Part shown: positions 1 through 6,330 of the stretch, one piece after another
How positions within the stretch are numbered: the stretch's first letter is position 1
Layout of the letters: every line of letters starts with the position of its first letter
NCBI GenBank assembly: GCA_947568605.1
Contig: CANOPV010000026.1
Coordinates: 1-9,314, forward strand
Reading direction: 5' to 3'
From: an uncultured Clostridium sp.
Lineage (GTDB): Bacteria > Bacillota > Clostridia > TANB77 > CAG-508
Length of the DNA stretch: 9,314 nt
The notes under the pieces: generated by a model
What the model saw: only the letters and a program-made list of their open reading frames with translations
What the model was told of the DNA's origin: nothing
Databases searched by the model: none
Made by a program: the position numbers and the translations under genes

Positions 1-13
1 ATATAATATATTA

Positions 14-39
14 CAATAAAATATAATTATATTTTATTG
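14..39. promoter_or_regulatory. 26-bp perfect AT palindrome upstream of dapA
   Basis: The sequence is a perfect palindrome with 13-base half sites (CAATAAAATATAA and its complement) and no spacer. It ends 12 bases before the dapA Shine-Dalgarno at 51-58. A TATAAT hexamer (22-27) lies inside it, but a matching -35 box would fall off the left edge of the window. It could be an operator, a hairpin in the leader, or the tail of an upstream terminator. In DNA this AT-rich part of the symmetry is cheap, but 26 perfect bases bounded by C and G are not common. Confidence 0.5.
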
Positions 40-63
40 ATATTTTAATTAAAAGGTGATTTT

Positions 64-948
64 ATGAAAAAAATTTTATTTAAGGGCTGTGGTACGGCTA
101 TTGCTACTCCATTTAATGATAATGGTGTAAATTTCGATGAGTTTAAAAAATTAATTGAATTCCAAATTTCAGAAGGAGTCCACGCTTTAATTGTTTGTGG
201 TACTACTGGTGAATCTTCTACAATGACATTAGATGAAAAAAAGCAAACTATTAAATTTGCAGTTGATATTGTTAATAAGCGTATTCCTGTAATTGCTGGA
301 ACTGGTGGAAATAATACTAATAGTGTTATTGAACTTTCTAAATATGCTGAAAGCGTTGGTGTAGATGGTTTACTTATTGTAACTCCATATTACAATAAAA
401 CTACTCAAAAAGGTTTAATTGAACATTATAAAGCAGTTGCAAATTCTACCAAATTACCTATCATTTTATATAATGTTCCTAGTAGGACTGGTTTAAATGT
501 TACTCCTGAGACTTGCTTAGAATTATCTAAAATAGAAAATATTGTTGCTATTAAAGAGGCTAGTGGTAATTTATCACAAGTTGCTAAAATTGCTTCACTT
601 TGCAAGGATGATTTACATATTTATAGTGGTAATGATGATCAAGTTTTACCTGTTCTTTCATTAGGTGGATTAGGTGTTATATCTGTTGTTTCTAATATTG
701 CTCCTAAAAAATTTTCATCAATGTTAGATTTATTCTTTAATGGAAATATAGATGAAGCGATTAAAATACAACTTTCTTCTATTTCATTGATAGATACATT
801 ATTTGCAGAGGTTAACCCTATTCCTGTTAAAGAGGCATTAAATATAATGGGATATAATTTTGGTATTCCTCGTTTACCTTTGGTAGAATTATCTAATGAT
901 GCCAAAATTAAACTTGAAAAAGCGATGAAAGATTATGGAATTATTTAA
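64..948 (+). CDS. dapA: 4-hydroxy-tetrahydrodipicolinate synthase (DapA)
   Basis: Cytoplasmic TIM-barrel aldolase that condenses pyruvate with aspartate semialdehyde, the first committed step to diaminopimelate for peptidoglycan and to lysine. The 294-residue length is normal for the family. Visible signature residues are the TT pair in CGTTGE (Thr47-Thr48), Tyr110 in VTPYYN, Tyr136 and Arg141 in YNVPSRTG, and the Schiff-base Lys164 in VAIKEASGN. The start is supported by AAAAGGTGA (50-58) five bases before the ATG. The conserved Arg141 is encoded by AGG, which shows that AGG is read as arginine. There is no lysine riboswitch in the 63 bases visible upstream. The HD-domain gene follows after 49 bases and dapB 788 bases downstream, so the lysine/DAP genes are clustered but interrupted. 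Confidence 0.97.
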   Translation: MKKILFKGCGTAIATPFNDNGVNFDEFKKLIEFQISEGVHALIVCGTTGESSTMTLDEKKQTIKFAVDIVNKRIPVIAGTGGNNTNSVIELSKYAESVGVDGLLIVTPYYNKTTQKGLIEHYKAVANSTKLPIILYNVPSRTGLNVTPETCLELSKIENIVAIKEASGNLSQVAKIASLCKDDLHIYSGNDDQVLPVLSLGGLGVISVVSNIAPKKFSSMLDLFFNGNIDEAIKIQLSSISLIDTLFAEVNPIPVKEALNIMGYNFGIPRLPLVELSNDAKIKLEKAMKDYGII

Positions 949-955
949 TTAATTA

Positions 956-964
956 TGCTATAAT
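956..964 (+). promoter_or_regulatory. extended -10 promoter candidate before the HD gene
   Basis: TGCTATAAT matches the extended -10 motif (TGn followed by a perfect TATAAT). No good -35 is seen at 17 bases, which extended -10 promoters tolerate. Transcription would begin near 971, giving a leader of about 27 bases to the ATG at 998. This suggests the HD gene, and possibly dapB, can be expressed apart from dapA. Confidence 0.5.
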
Positions 965-997
965 AAATGTAGATTATTTTCAAAAGAGATGATTTTT

Positions 998-1513
998 ATG
1001 GAAGAATATAATAATTTTGAAGATATCATTTTAGATATTACTTCAAATGAAACTGTTCAAAAGATGAAGAATTTTAGACAACATTATAATACTTCGTGTT
1101 TTGAGCATTGTAAAAGTGTGGCTTTTTATAGTTATTTAATTTGCAAAAAATATAATTTAGATTATGTTTCTGCTGCTCGTGCAGCAATGCTTCACGATTT
1201 ATTTTTATATGATTGGAGAATAAAGTCATTAGATAGAAAGGGTTTTCACGGTTTTACTCATCCTAAAACTGCTTTAAATAATGCTACAAAGATTTTTAAT
1301 TTAAATAAAAAAGAAAGAGATATTATTTTGAAACATATGTGGCCTGTAACTATAATATTACCTAGATATAGAGAGTCTTATATTATTACTTTTGTTGATA
1401 AGTATTGTGCAATTATGGAGACATTAGATGGGCTTAAACATAATTTTAAATTTAATAAAATTTATAGATATGCGTATGTGTTTTTATGTTTTCTAATTAT
1501 AAAACTGATGTAA
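998..1513 (+). CDS. HD-domain protein, putative metal-dependent phosphohydrolase
   Basis: A 171-residue protein with an HD superfamily fold. The expected metal ligands are visible in order: His37 in FEHCKSVA, His66-Asp67 in MLHDLFLYDW, His84 and His88 in GFHGFTHP, His113 in KHMWP, and Asp134 in FVDKYCA. The set with extra histidines suggests a binuclear metal site as in phosphohydrolases, but the substrate cannot be told. The C-terminus (about 155-171) is hydrophobic and may touch the membrane. An in-frame ATG at 989 exists but would overlap the purine-rich SD AAAAGAG (982-988), which is correctly spaced for the ATG at 998. The layout matches that of dapA (SD, short T-rich spacer, ATG). Location between dapA and dapB is noted; no functional link is proven. 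Confidence 0.85.
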   Translation: MEEYNNFEDIILDITSNETVQKMKNFRQHYNTSCFEHCKSVAFYSYLICKKYNLDYVSAARAAMLHDLFLYDWRIKSLDRKGFHGFTHPKTALNNATKIFNLNKKERDIILKHMWPVTIILPRYRESYIITFVDKYCAIMETLDGLKHNFKFNKIYRYAYVFLCFLIIKLM

Positions 1514-1528
1514 AACTATTTATATATT

Positions 1529-1709
1529 AAGATAGATATTTTAATTAATTATTTTTTAACATTTTAAACGCCTTACTGGTCGGACTTGTAATAAAATAAG
1601 TTATTTAAAATTTTATATTAGTCATTATTAAATATACTACATTTTATAGTGTCCTCCCAAACTGCGCATCGTTAAAATGTTAAAAAATAATTAATTAAAT
1701 ATCTATCTT
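1529..1709. repeat. long-stem element 1: 40-bp inverted repeat with structured core
   Basis: Left arm 1529-1570 (42 nt) and right arm 1670-1709 (40 nt) are reverse complements except for two single-base bulges. They begin AAGATAGATATT and end at a CG next to the core. Inside, GGAC (1582-1585) can pair with GTCC (1651-1654), ATAAAAT (1591-1597) with ATTTTAT (1641-1647), and TATTTAA (1602-1608) with TTAAATA (1628-1634). This yields a rod: long closing stem, an asymmetric bubble (about 1571-1581 and 1655-1669), then an apical stem. The element fills the gap between the HD stop and the dapB SD. No ORF and no intrinsic-terminator U-tract fits it. It could be a miniature inverted-repeat transposable element, an RNase III processing site, or a small rod-like RNA. 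Strand is undecided. Confidence 0.75.
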
Positions 1710-1736
1710 TTTATAATATCGAAAGGATTGAATTTT

Positions 1737-2483
1737 ATGATAAATGTGTTAGTTAATGGTTGTAATGGTAGAATGGGACAAGAAGTTATTAAACAAATTG
1801 ATAATTATAGTAATTTACTATTGGTGGCTGGTTTTGATAAATTTGATAATAATTTAAATACTTTTCCTGTTTTTACTGATATTGAGAAAATTAATGAAAA
1901 AGTTGATGTAATTATAGATTTTTCTGTACCTGTTGCTAGTTTAAATTTATTAGAATATGCAAAACAGAACAATATAGCAATGGTAATTGCTACTACTGGT
2001 TTTACTGATGAAGAAATACATATTATAAATGATTATTCTAAATATATTCCTATTTTTAAGTCTGCTAATATGTCTTTTGATATTTGCCTTATGTCTAAAA
2101 TTGTTGCAAGTTTAGCACAAGTTTTAAAAGATACTGATATTGAAATTATTGAGACTCATCATAATAAAAAAATTGACTCTCCAAGTGGTACTGCTATGCT
2201 TCTTGCTGATAGTATTAATAAAAGTTTGGGTAATAAGATGAAATATACTTTTGATAGAAGTAGTGTTCATTCTAAAAGAGAAAATAATGAGATTGGTATT
2301 TCTTCAATTCGTGGTGGTAATATTGTTGGCGAACATACTGTTAAGTTTTTTGGCCCTTTTGAGACTTTTGAAATAACTCATACTTCTTATTCGAGAAGTG
2401 TTTTTGCTGATGGTGCTTTAAAGGCGGCTGTTTTTATTGCAACTCAGCCAGCAGGTTTGTACTCTATGAATGATTTAGTTTAA
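1737..2483 (+). CDS. dapB: 4-hydroxy-tetrahydrodipicolinate reductase (DapB)
   Basis: Reduces the DapA product with NAD(P)H to tetrahydrodipicolinate. The 248-residue protein starts with the dinucleotide-binding loop VNGCNGRMG (6-14). Mid-protein it has the catalytic signature ETHHNKKIDSPSGTA (139-153), in which His141/His142 and Lys145 correspond to the catalytic and substrate-binding residues of the family, and SPSGT binds substrate. The C-terminal ADGALKAAVFIA is also typical. An in-frame TTG at 1728 overlaps the SD GAAAGGA (1721-1727) and would prepend three residues. The ATG at 1737, nine bases after the SD and giving MINVLVNG, is preferred. A TATAAT at 1712-1717 is too close to the SD to serve as promoter, so expression probably comes from upstream, reading through the long-stem element. 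Confidence 0.96.
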   Translation: MINVLVNGCNGRMGQEVIKQIDNYSNLLLVAGFDKFDNNLNTFPVFTDIEKINEKVDVIIDFSVPVASLNLLEYAKQNNIAMVIATTGFTDEEIHIINDYSKYIPIFKSANMSFDICLMSKIVASLAQVLKDTDIEIIETHHNKKIDSPSGTAMLLADSINKSLGNKMKYTFDRSSVHSKRENNEIGISSIRGGNIVGEHTVKFFGPFETFEITHTSYSRSVFADGALKAAVFIATQPAGLYSMNDLV

Positions 2484-2497
2484 TATTTCTTATGACG

Positions 2498-2537
2498 CAA
2501 AAAACAGAACCTTAATTGTGAGAGGCTCTGTTTTTTG
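2498..2537. terminator. bidirectional intrinsic terminator between dapB and the DUF4363 gene
   Basis: CAAAAAACAGA (2498-2508) pairs with TCTGTTTTTTG (2527-2537). CCT (2510-2512) and AGG (2523-2525) extend the stem around one A/C mismatch. A- and T-runs on opposite arms let it end transcripts from both sides, and more T follows on the + strand (2538-2543). It lies between convergent genes, as expected. Confidence 0.88.
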
Positions 2538-2569
2538 TTTTTTCAGTGGACATTATTTTTATGAAAAGT

Positions 2570-2959
2570 CTAAAATATATTTGTAAGTAAAAATGCTTCT
2601 TTTTCATCAATATGATCTATAATATATTCACATATATAAGCATTTTCTATGGCTTGTTCATAATCTTCTGATTCAACATTTGCTTTAAATCCATATAAAT
2701 ATGTGTTTACTTTTTCTATTTCATCGTGTTCTATAAAATACGCAAGTTTTTCACTTCTGTTAGTCCAATTTTCTATTAATTCTTCTGTTTTTTTAGATAA
2801 TTTTTCTTTTGATATTTCTTCTTTAAATAATTCTTCTTTTATTTTAGAAAAATCATTACTCATTACTTCTAAACTATCTTTGGTATAACTATATGTTATA
2901 CTATTTAATACAAATATACTAGCAATAATTATTACACTTATTATAATTTCTTTATACAT
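2570..2959 (-). CDS. DUF4363 family protein
   Basis: A 129-residue protein with one N-terminal membrane anchor (about 4-24, mostly I/V/A/L) followed by a charged, helical extracytoplasmic or cytoplasmic domain. It has the family-like pattern ENWTNRSEKLAYFIEHDEIEKV (about 64-85, partly given here as key residues Trp65, Glu77, His78) and the end LLTNIF. No enzymatic motif is seen. Its ATG follows the stop codon of the DUF421 gene directly, and the SD (AAGAGTGA) lies inside that gene's last codons, so the two are translationally coupled. DUF421-DUF4363 pairs recur in Firmicutes, suggesting the two proteins act together at the membrane; the role is unknown. The stop is TAG. Confidence 0.85.
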   Translation of the reverse strand: MYKEIIISVIIIASIFVLNSITYSYTKDSLEVMSNDFSKIKEELFKEEISKEKLSKKTEELIENWTNRSEKLAYFIEHDEIEKVNTYLYGFKANVESEDYEQAIENAYICEYIIDHIDEKEAFLLTNIF

Positions 2960-3634
2960 TTAATTTTCACTCTTTTCTTGGCAAAATATTTGTCCTTTTC
3001 CATCTAATGTTACTACTAATGCCTGTTCTGGTTTTATTCCAAATTTTTCTACTTGCTTTTTTAACCACACATAATTTTTTCCTATTGCTTTTAAATTTTC
3101 TTCTGAAACTTTTCCATCAATTACTAAATCATAAGAAATTCCTTCATATTCTGGCATTATATTAAAATCTTCTGGTATGGTATTTCTTTTATTTGGTTTT
3201 TGTATTACAGATACTTCTCCACTTGTTTCTAATATTGCGTATTCAACATCTCCTATATTAAATATTTCTTTTCCTCTTAATCTTTCTTCTAGTTCATTTA
3301 TTGTAAATCTTTCTTTTTTTAAAACACTTTCATTTATTTTTCCTCTGTATATTAGTATAGATGGTTTTCCGCAGATGACTTTTCTGGCTAAACTACTTTT
3401 TAAATTTAATACTGATATTAATAAGTGCATTACTAATAAACCTAATATTGGTATTACTCCTCGTGTTAATGGTACTCCTGTTTCTGTCATTGGTATTGAT
3501 GCTAAATCTGCTATCATTATTGATATTACTAATTCAAATGGTTCTAACTGACTTATTTCTCTTTTTCCCATTAATCTCATTACAACTAAAACTATTATGT
3601 ATAATACTATTGCTCTAAAAAAAGTTATTAACAT
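2960..3634 (-). CDS. DUF421 (YetF-like) membrane protein
   Basis: A 224-residue protein with about three N-terminal membrane helices (roughly 2-20, 36-53, 59-80) and a soluble C-terminal YetF-type domain. Family features visible are MRLMGKREISQLEPFELV (19-36), the GKPSILIYRGKINE stretch after the last helix, and KERFTINELEERLR. DUF421 also occurs in 2Duf, a Firmicute spore inner-membrane protein linked to heat resistance, so a membrane or envelope role is plausible but not shown. The start is supported by AAAGGTGAG four bases before the ATG. First gene of a two-gene operon with the DUF4363 gene, ending at the shared terminator at 2498-2537. Long-stem element 2 lies 124-317 bases upstream of the start. 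Confidence 0.92.
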   Translation of the reverse strand: MLITFFRAIVLYIIVLVVMRLMGKREISQLEPFELVISIMIADLASIPMTETGVPLTRGVIPILGLLVMHLLISVLNLKSSLARKVICGKPSILIYRGKINESVLKKERFTINELEERLRGKEIFNIGDVEYAILETSGEVSVIQKPNKRNTIPEDFNIMPEYEGISYDLVIDGKVSEENLKAIGKNYVWLKKQVEKFGIKPEQALVVTLDGKGQIFCQEKSEN

Positions 3635-3656
3635 TTTCTCACCTTTTTTATTCTTT

Positions 3657-3685
3657 ATATTAAATTTGATTTTTATTACTGTTAA
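3657..3685 (-). promoter_or_regulatory. weak promoter candidate for the DUF421-DUF4363 operon
   Basis: On the minus strand TTAACA (3680-3685) and TAATAT (3657-3662) are 17 bases apart. The -35 matches five of six bases and the -10 four of six. If this is the promoter, transcription starts near 3650, the leader is short, and long-stem element 2 is outside the operon's mRNA. Confidence 0.3.
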
Positions 3686-3757
3686 TACTAAACCATATTT
3701 AATGCGAAGCGTGAGGCGAAAATTATTTTTTTAAAAATTTTTCGTGTAATTTAGTCT

Positions 3758-3951
3758 CACAACCTTTTTATAGATTTTTTTCAAAATTACGGTTCGACAG
3801 CCCTTGGAGGCGGGGAGAGACCCGCGGTAAAGACAGTAAAATATAAATACGTAGAGTTGTTTTAGCAAATCAATTTTATGCCATTACTAAAAGTCTTTAT
3901 CAGCCGTGGAGAACCTAATTTTTAAAAAAATGCTATAAAAAATAGGTTGTG
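3758..3951. ncRNA. long-stem element 2: candidate structured RNA of unknown family
   Basis: This is the main content of the 528-bp gene-free stretch 3635-4162. The closing stem pairs CACAACCT (3758-3765) with AGGTTGTG (3944-3951). It continues inward through TTTTATAG/CTATAAAA, ATTTTTTT/AAAAAAAT, AAAATTA/TAATTTT and GGTTC (3791-3795)/GAACC (3911-3915), about 36 pairs in all. An outer AT stem (3719-3742 with 3967-3988) can extend it. Inside is a three-way junction: GCGGG (3810-3814) pairs with CCCGC (3821-3825) around GAGAGA, and TAAAGAC with GTCTTTA closes a long arm. The two unpaired strands read AGCCCTTGGAG and AGCCGTGGAG, near-copies of each other. The core is far richer in GC than anything nearby. 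Strand, family and function are not determined; it is not a tRNA, RNase P, SRP or tmRNA as far as I can tell. Confidence 0.55.
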
Positions 3952-4162
3952 TAGATATATAATAAAAAAAATTTTTTAAAATAATTTTAAGTAAAATAAT
4001 TAATTAATTTTAACAGTAACAAATTTTTATTTATTTTTTCACAAATTTTAGAAATTATACCTTTTATTTTTGAATATATTTTTTTATTTAGTAAACAATA
4101 AATATATTAAAAAAATTAAATTTTTTTTAATGTATTCTTATGATACTTATAGGAGGTTTATT

Positions 4163-4543
4163 ATGTCTGATAATCAAAGCAATACTCAAACTTCTCAAAC
4201 CGGAATGGGTACAGTTGGTCAAATAATTACTAGACTTGTAGTTTCTGCTATTGTTTTAGCAATTACTGCTTTTTTCACACCTGGTTTTAGTATAAATAGT
4301 ATTTGGTCATTAGCAGTTGCAGCAGTTGTTCTTACTGTTATAGATTATTTAATTGCTAAATTTACTGGTTTACAAGCAAGTCCATTTGGTAAAGGTTTCG
4401 TTGGTTTTGTTTTAGCAGCAGTTATTTTATATGTGACTCAATTTTTCGTCGCAGGATATACTATTTCTTGGATGGCAGCAATAGTTGGTGCAGTTGTATA
4501 TGGAATAATTGATTACTTTATACCTGGCGAACAAAGAATGTAA
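4163..4543 (+). CDS. small four-helix membrane protein, phage holin superfamily IV-like
   Basis: A 126-residue protein with a Ser/Thr/Gln-rich N-terminus (1-15) and four predicted membrane helices (about 20-40, 45-66, 77-97, 101-121). The two helix pairs look like an internal duplication: FFTPGFSI ... VLTVIDYLI in the first half and FFVAGYTI ... VYGIIDYFIPG in the second. This arrangement fits the Mycobacterial-type 4-TMS holin superfamily IV (YvlD-like) family. In chromosomes these are usually not phage lysis proteins, and no phage gene is nearby, so the function is unknown. The start is set by a strong AGGAGG (4151-4156) six bases before the ATG. The longer frame back to 4070 starts with TTG and is not credible. 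A perfect terminator follows after seven bases. I cannot point to a convincing promoter. Confidence 0.85.
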   Translation: MSDNQSNTQTSQTGMGTVGQIITRLVVSAIVLAITAFFTPGFSINSIWSLAVAAVVLTVIDYLIAKFTGLQASPFGKGFVGFVLAAVILYVTQFFVAGYTISWMAAIVGAVVYGIIDYFIPGEQRM

Positions 4544-4550
4544 GTTAAGT

Positions 4551-4586
4551 AACTAAAAAATCACGCAAAAGCGTGATTTTTTAGTT
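4551..4586. terminator. perfect bidirectional intrinsic terminator
   Basis: A 16-bp perfect stem (AACTAAAAAATCACGC with GCGTGATTTTTTAGTT) around an AAAA loop. A-run and T-run arms are placed symmetrically, so it serves both the + strand membrane-protein gene ending at 4543 and the minus-strand glmU ending at 4604. Confidence 0.95.
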
Positions 4587-4603
4587 TATTGTAAATCAAT
4601 TTC

Positions 4604-5866
4604 TTATTTTTTGTTCCATCCTTCTTTGTTTGTTTGTCTTTGTCTTGCTATTGCAAGTGCATTATCTGGTACATCGTCTGTTATTGTTGAACCGGCTGCT
4701 ATAAAAGTATTTCTTCCTAATGTAACTGGTGCAACTAAATTTGTATTTGAACCAATGAAACTATTGTCTCCTATTATTGTTTTGCTTTTATTAAATCCAT
4801 CATAGTTACAAGTTATTGTTCCACAACCTATATTAGTTTTGCCACCAATTTCACAATCTCCCATATATGATAAATGTGGTACTTTTGTTCCTTCTCCTAT
4901 TATTGTATTTTTTATTTCAACAAAACTTCCAACTTTTACTTTATTTGCTAATTTACATTTTTCTCTTATATACGCATTTGGTCCAATTTCACAGTCTTCT
5001 CCAATTACTACTCCTGATTTTATTGTTGTATTTGGATGTATTACTGTATCTGTTCCTATAACTACATCATCATAAATATATGTATTGTTTATATCTTCGA
5101 TTGTTACACCATTTCTCATATGTTCTTGATTTATTCTTAATCTTAATATTCTAGTTAACATTTCTAATTGTAATCTATCATTTACACCTAATATTTCTGT
5201 GTTATCTTCTACTATTACTGCTCCTGTTTTTAGTCCTTTATCATTCATAATTTTTATTACATCAGTTAAATAGTATTCTCCTTGTGCATTGTTCGGTTTT
5301 ATTTCTTTTAATGCTAATAATAATTCTTCTATATCAAAACAATATATTCCAGCATTTATTTCCTGAATCTCTTTTTGTTCTTCTGTTGCATCTTTTTGTT
5401 CTACTATTCCTTTTATATTTCCTCCCTCATCACGAATGATTCTTCCATATCCTGTTGGGTTATCATAAATGGCTGTTAATAATGTTGCATATTCTTTGTT
5501 ATTTATACTTTTTTGTATTAAATTTTTTAATGTTTCTGGTCTTAAAATTGGTACATCTCCATTTAATATAACTACTTTTCCTTTTCTTCCTTCTAAATAT
5601 TTCGTTGCTTGCATTACTGCGTGACCTGTTCCTAGCATTTCTTCTTGATAAGCATATTTTACAGTATCTTCTAAAACTGCTTGAACTTGTTCTTTTTTAT
5701 ATCCAACTACTGTAATTATTTCATTTACTTCTGCCTTTTTTGCTGTTTCTACTACTCTTTTTACTAATTCTTTTCCATAAATTTGATGAACTAGTTTTGA
5801 TTTATTTGATTTCATTCTAGTTCCTTTTCCTGCTGCCATTACGACTGCTATAACTTCTTCTTTCAT
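4604..5866 (-). CDS. glmU: bifunctional UDP-GlcNAc pyrophosphorylase / GlcN-1-P acetyltransferase (GlmU), short form
   Basis: Makes UDP-N-acetylglucosamine for peptidoglycan and other envelope polymers in two steps. The N-terminal nucleotidyltransferase domain (1 to about 230) shows the pyrophosphorylase loop MAAGKGTRMKS (10-20), QEEMLGTGHAV (74-84), NGDVP (102-106) and NPTGYGR (136-142). The C-terminal left-handed beta-helix (about 255-410) keeps the acetyltransferase residues: Arg301, Lys319 in FVEIKN, His331 and Tyr334 in HLSYMGD, and Asn354 in CNYDG. Length is 420 residues against roughly 450-460 for the family; the missing part maps to the hexapeptide repeats between VIGEDCEIGP and NAYIREK. 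An in-frame TTG (5887) and ATG (5878) lie on or against the SD GAAAGGA, so the ATG at 5866, 12 bases after it, is chosen. It has its own promoter at 5908-5936. Confidence 0.95.
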   Translation of the reverse strand: MKEEVIAVVMAAGKGTRMKSNKSKLVHQIYGKELVKRVVETAKKAEVNEIITVVGYKKEQVQAVLEDTVKYAYQEEMLGTGHAVMQATKYLEGRKGKVVILNGDVPILRPETLKNLIQKSINNKEYATLLTAIYDNPTGYGRIIRDEGGNIKGIVEQKDATEEQKEIQEINAGIYCFDIEELLLALKEIKPNNAQGEYYLTDVIKIMNDKGLKTGAVIVEDNTEILGVNDRLQLEMLTRILRLRINQEHMRNGVTIEDINNTYIYDDVVIGTDTVIHPNTTIKSGVVIGEDCEIGPNAYIREKCKLANKVKVGSFVEIKNTIIGEGTKVPHLSYMGDCEIGGKTNIGCGTITCNYDGFNKSKTIIGDNSFIGSNTNLVAPVTLGRNTFIAAGSTITDDVPDNALAIARQRQTNKEGWNKK

Positions 5867-5907
5867 TTTTTTAATCATTCCTTTCAAATATATTCAATGA
5901 CCTTTTT

Positions 5908-5936
5908 ATTATAGCATATATGACTTTTTTTTGCAA
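5908..5936 (-). promoter_or_regulatory. sigma-A promoter of glmU with extended -10
   Basis: On the minus strand TTGCAA (5931-5936) is 17 bases from TATAAT (5908-5913), preceded by TGC, making an extended -10. Transcription should begin near 5901, giving a leader of about 35 bases that contains the glmU SD. The promoter begins five bases after the stop of the upstream small-membrane-protein gene. Confidence 0.8.
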
Positions 5937-5940
5937 ATTT

Positions 5941-6330
5941 TTATCTTCTTCTACCTCTACATCCACATCCACAATTATTTGAATTTGTTCCGTTTACAGT
6001 ATTTAATGTATTTATTGCATTTACTAAATTTTGCATATTATTACAATTTGTTTGATTTGAAATTGTGCTTACACAACCACAGTTATTATCATCATTATCA
6101 TTTATAGCATTTATTATAAATCTTGTTATTACTGCTGCTATGTATGCTAAAATTGTATATGCTATTGCAAATATTAAGAAATTTGCATCAAATGCTGCAA
6201 ATGTTACGATTAAATATATTGCAAAAAATGTTAAAGCAACTAAAATTGGACATTTTAAAATTTTTTGTAACACTATTGCAAGTATAATTGTCGCAATTGG
6301 TAGAGCAAAAAATATTAATAAAGTATTCAT
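5941..6330 (-). CDS. small membrane protein with Asn-rich, Cys-Gly-Arg tail (DUF2651-like N-terminus)
   Basis: A 129-residue protein with three hydrophobic helices (about 3-24, 28-47, 49-74). The soluble tail is rich in Asn and Asp and contains CGC (83-85), another Cys near 94, and a final CGCGCRGRRR. The N-terminal part (LPIATIILAIVLQKILKCPILVA and FAIYLIVTFAAFDANFLIF, positions 10-56) resembles DUF2651-type proteins from memory; this is uncertain. The repeated Cys-Gly and terminal Arg cluster suggest metal or redox binding or contact with RNA or phospholipid, which is inference. The start is supported by GGAGAG six bases before the ATG. The start codon lies within one arm of an inverted repeat (6320-6335), so translation could be controlled by leader structure. 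No terminator separates it from RNase J upstream. Confidence 0.75.
   Translation of the reverse strand: MNTLLIFFALPIATIILAIVLQKILKCPILVALTFFAIYLIVTFAAFDANFLIFAIAYTILAYIAAVITRFIINAINDNDDNNCGCVSTISNQTNCNNMQNLVNAINTLNTVNGTNSNNCGCGCRGRRR

Noticed and set aside
64..948. Alternative genetic code (TGA, AGG or CGG reassignment)
   Set aside because: Genes end in TAA or TAG with no in-frame TGA, Trp is TGG, and AGG encodes the invariant Arg of DapA. The single in-frame CGG noticed arises only at the RNase J indel.
1712..1717. TATAAT as the dapB promoter
   Set aside because: A start about seven bases downstream would fall inside the Shine-Dalgarno sequence, leaving no functional leader.
3758..3951. 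Assignment as 6S RNA, T-box, tmRNA or lysine riboswitch
   Set aside because: The overall rod resembles 6S RNA, and GACCCGCGG faintly recalls a T-box, but the conserved T-box antiterminator, the tmRNA tRNA-like ends and lysine-riboswitch motifs were not found. No name can be supported.
4070..4162. N-terminal extension of the holin-like protein from a TTG at 4070
   Set aside because: It has no SD, an AT-driven composition and no family similarity, while AGGAGG sits just before the ATG at 4163.
4163..4543. Prophage lysis module
   Set aside because: Only the holin-like family name hints at phage; there is no endolysin, structural or integrase gene, and this family is widespread in chromosomes.
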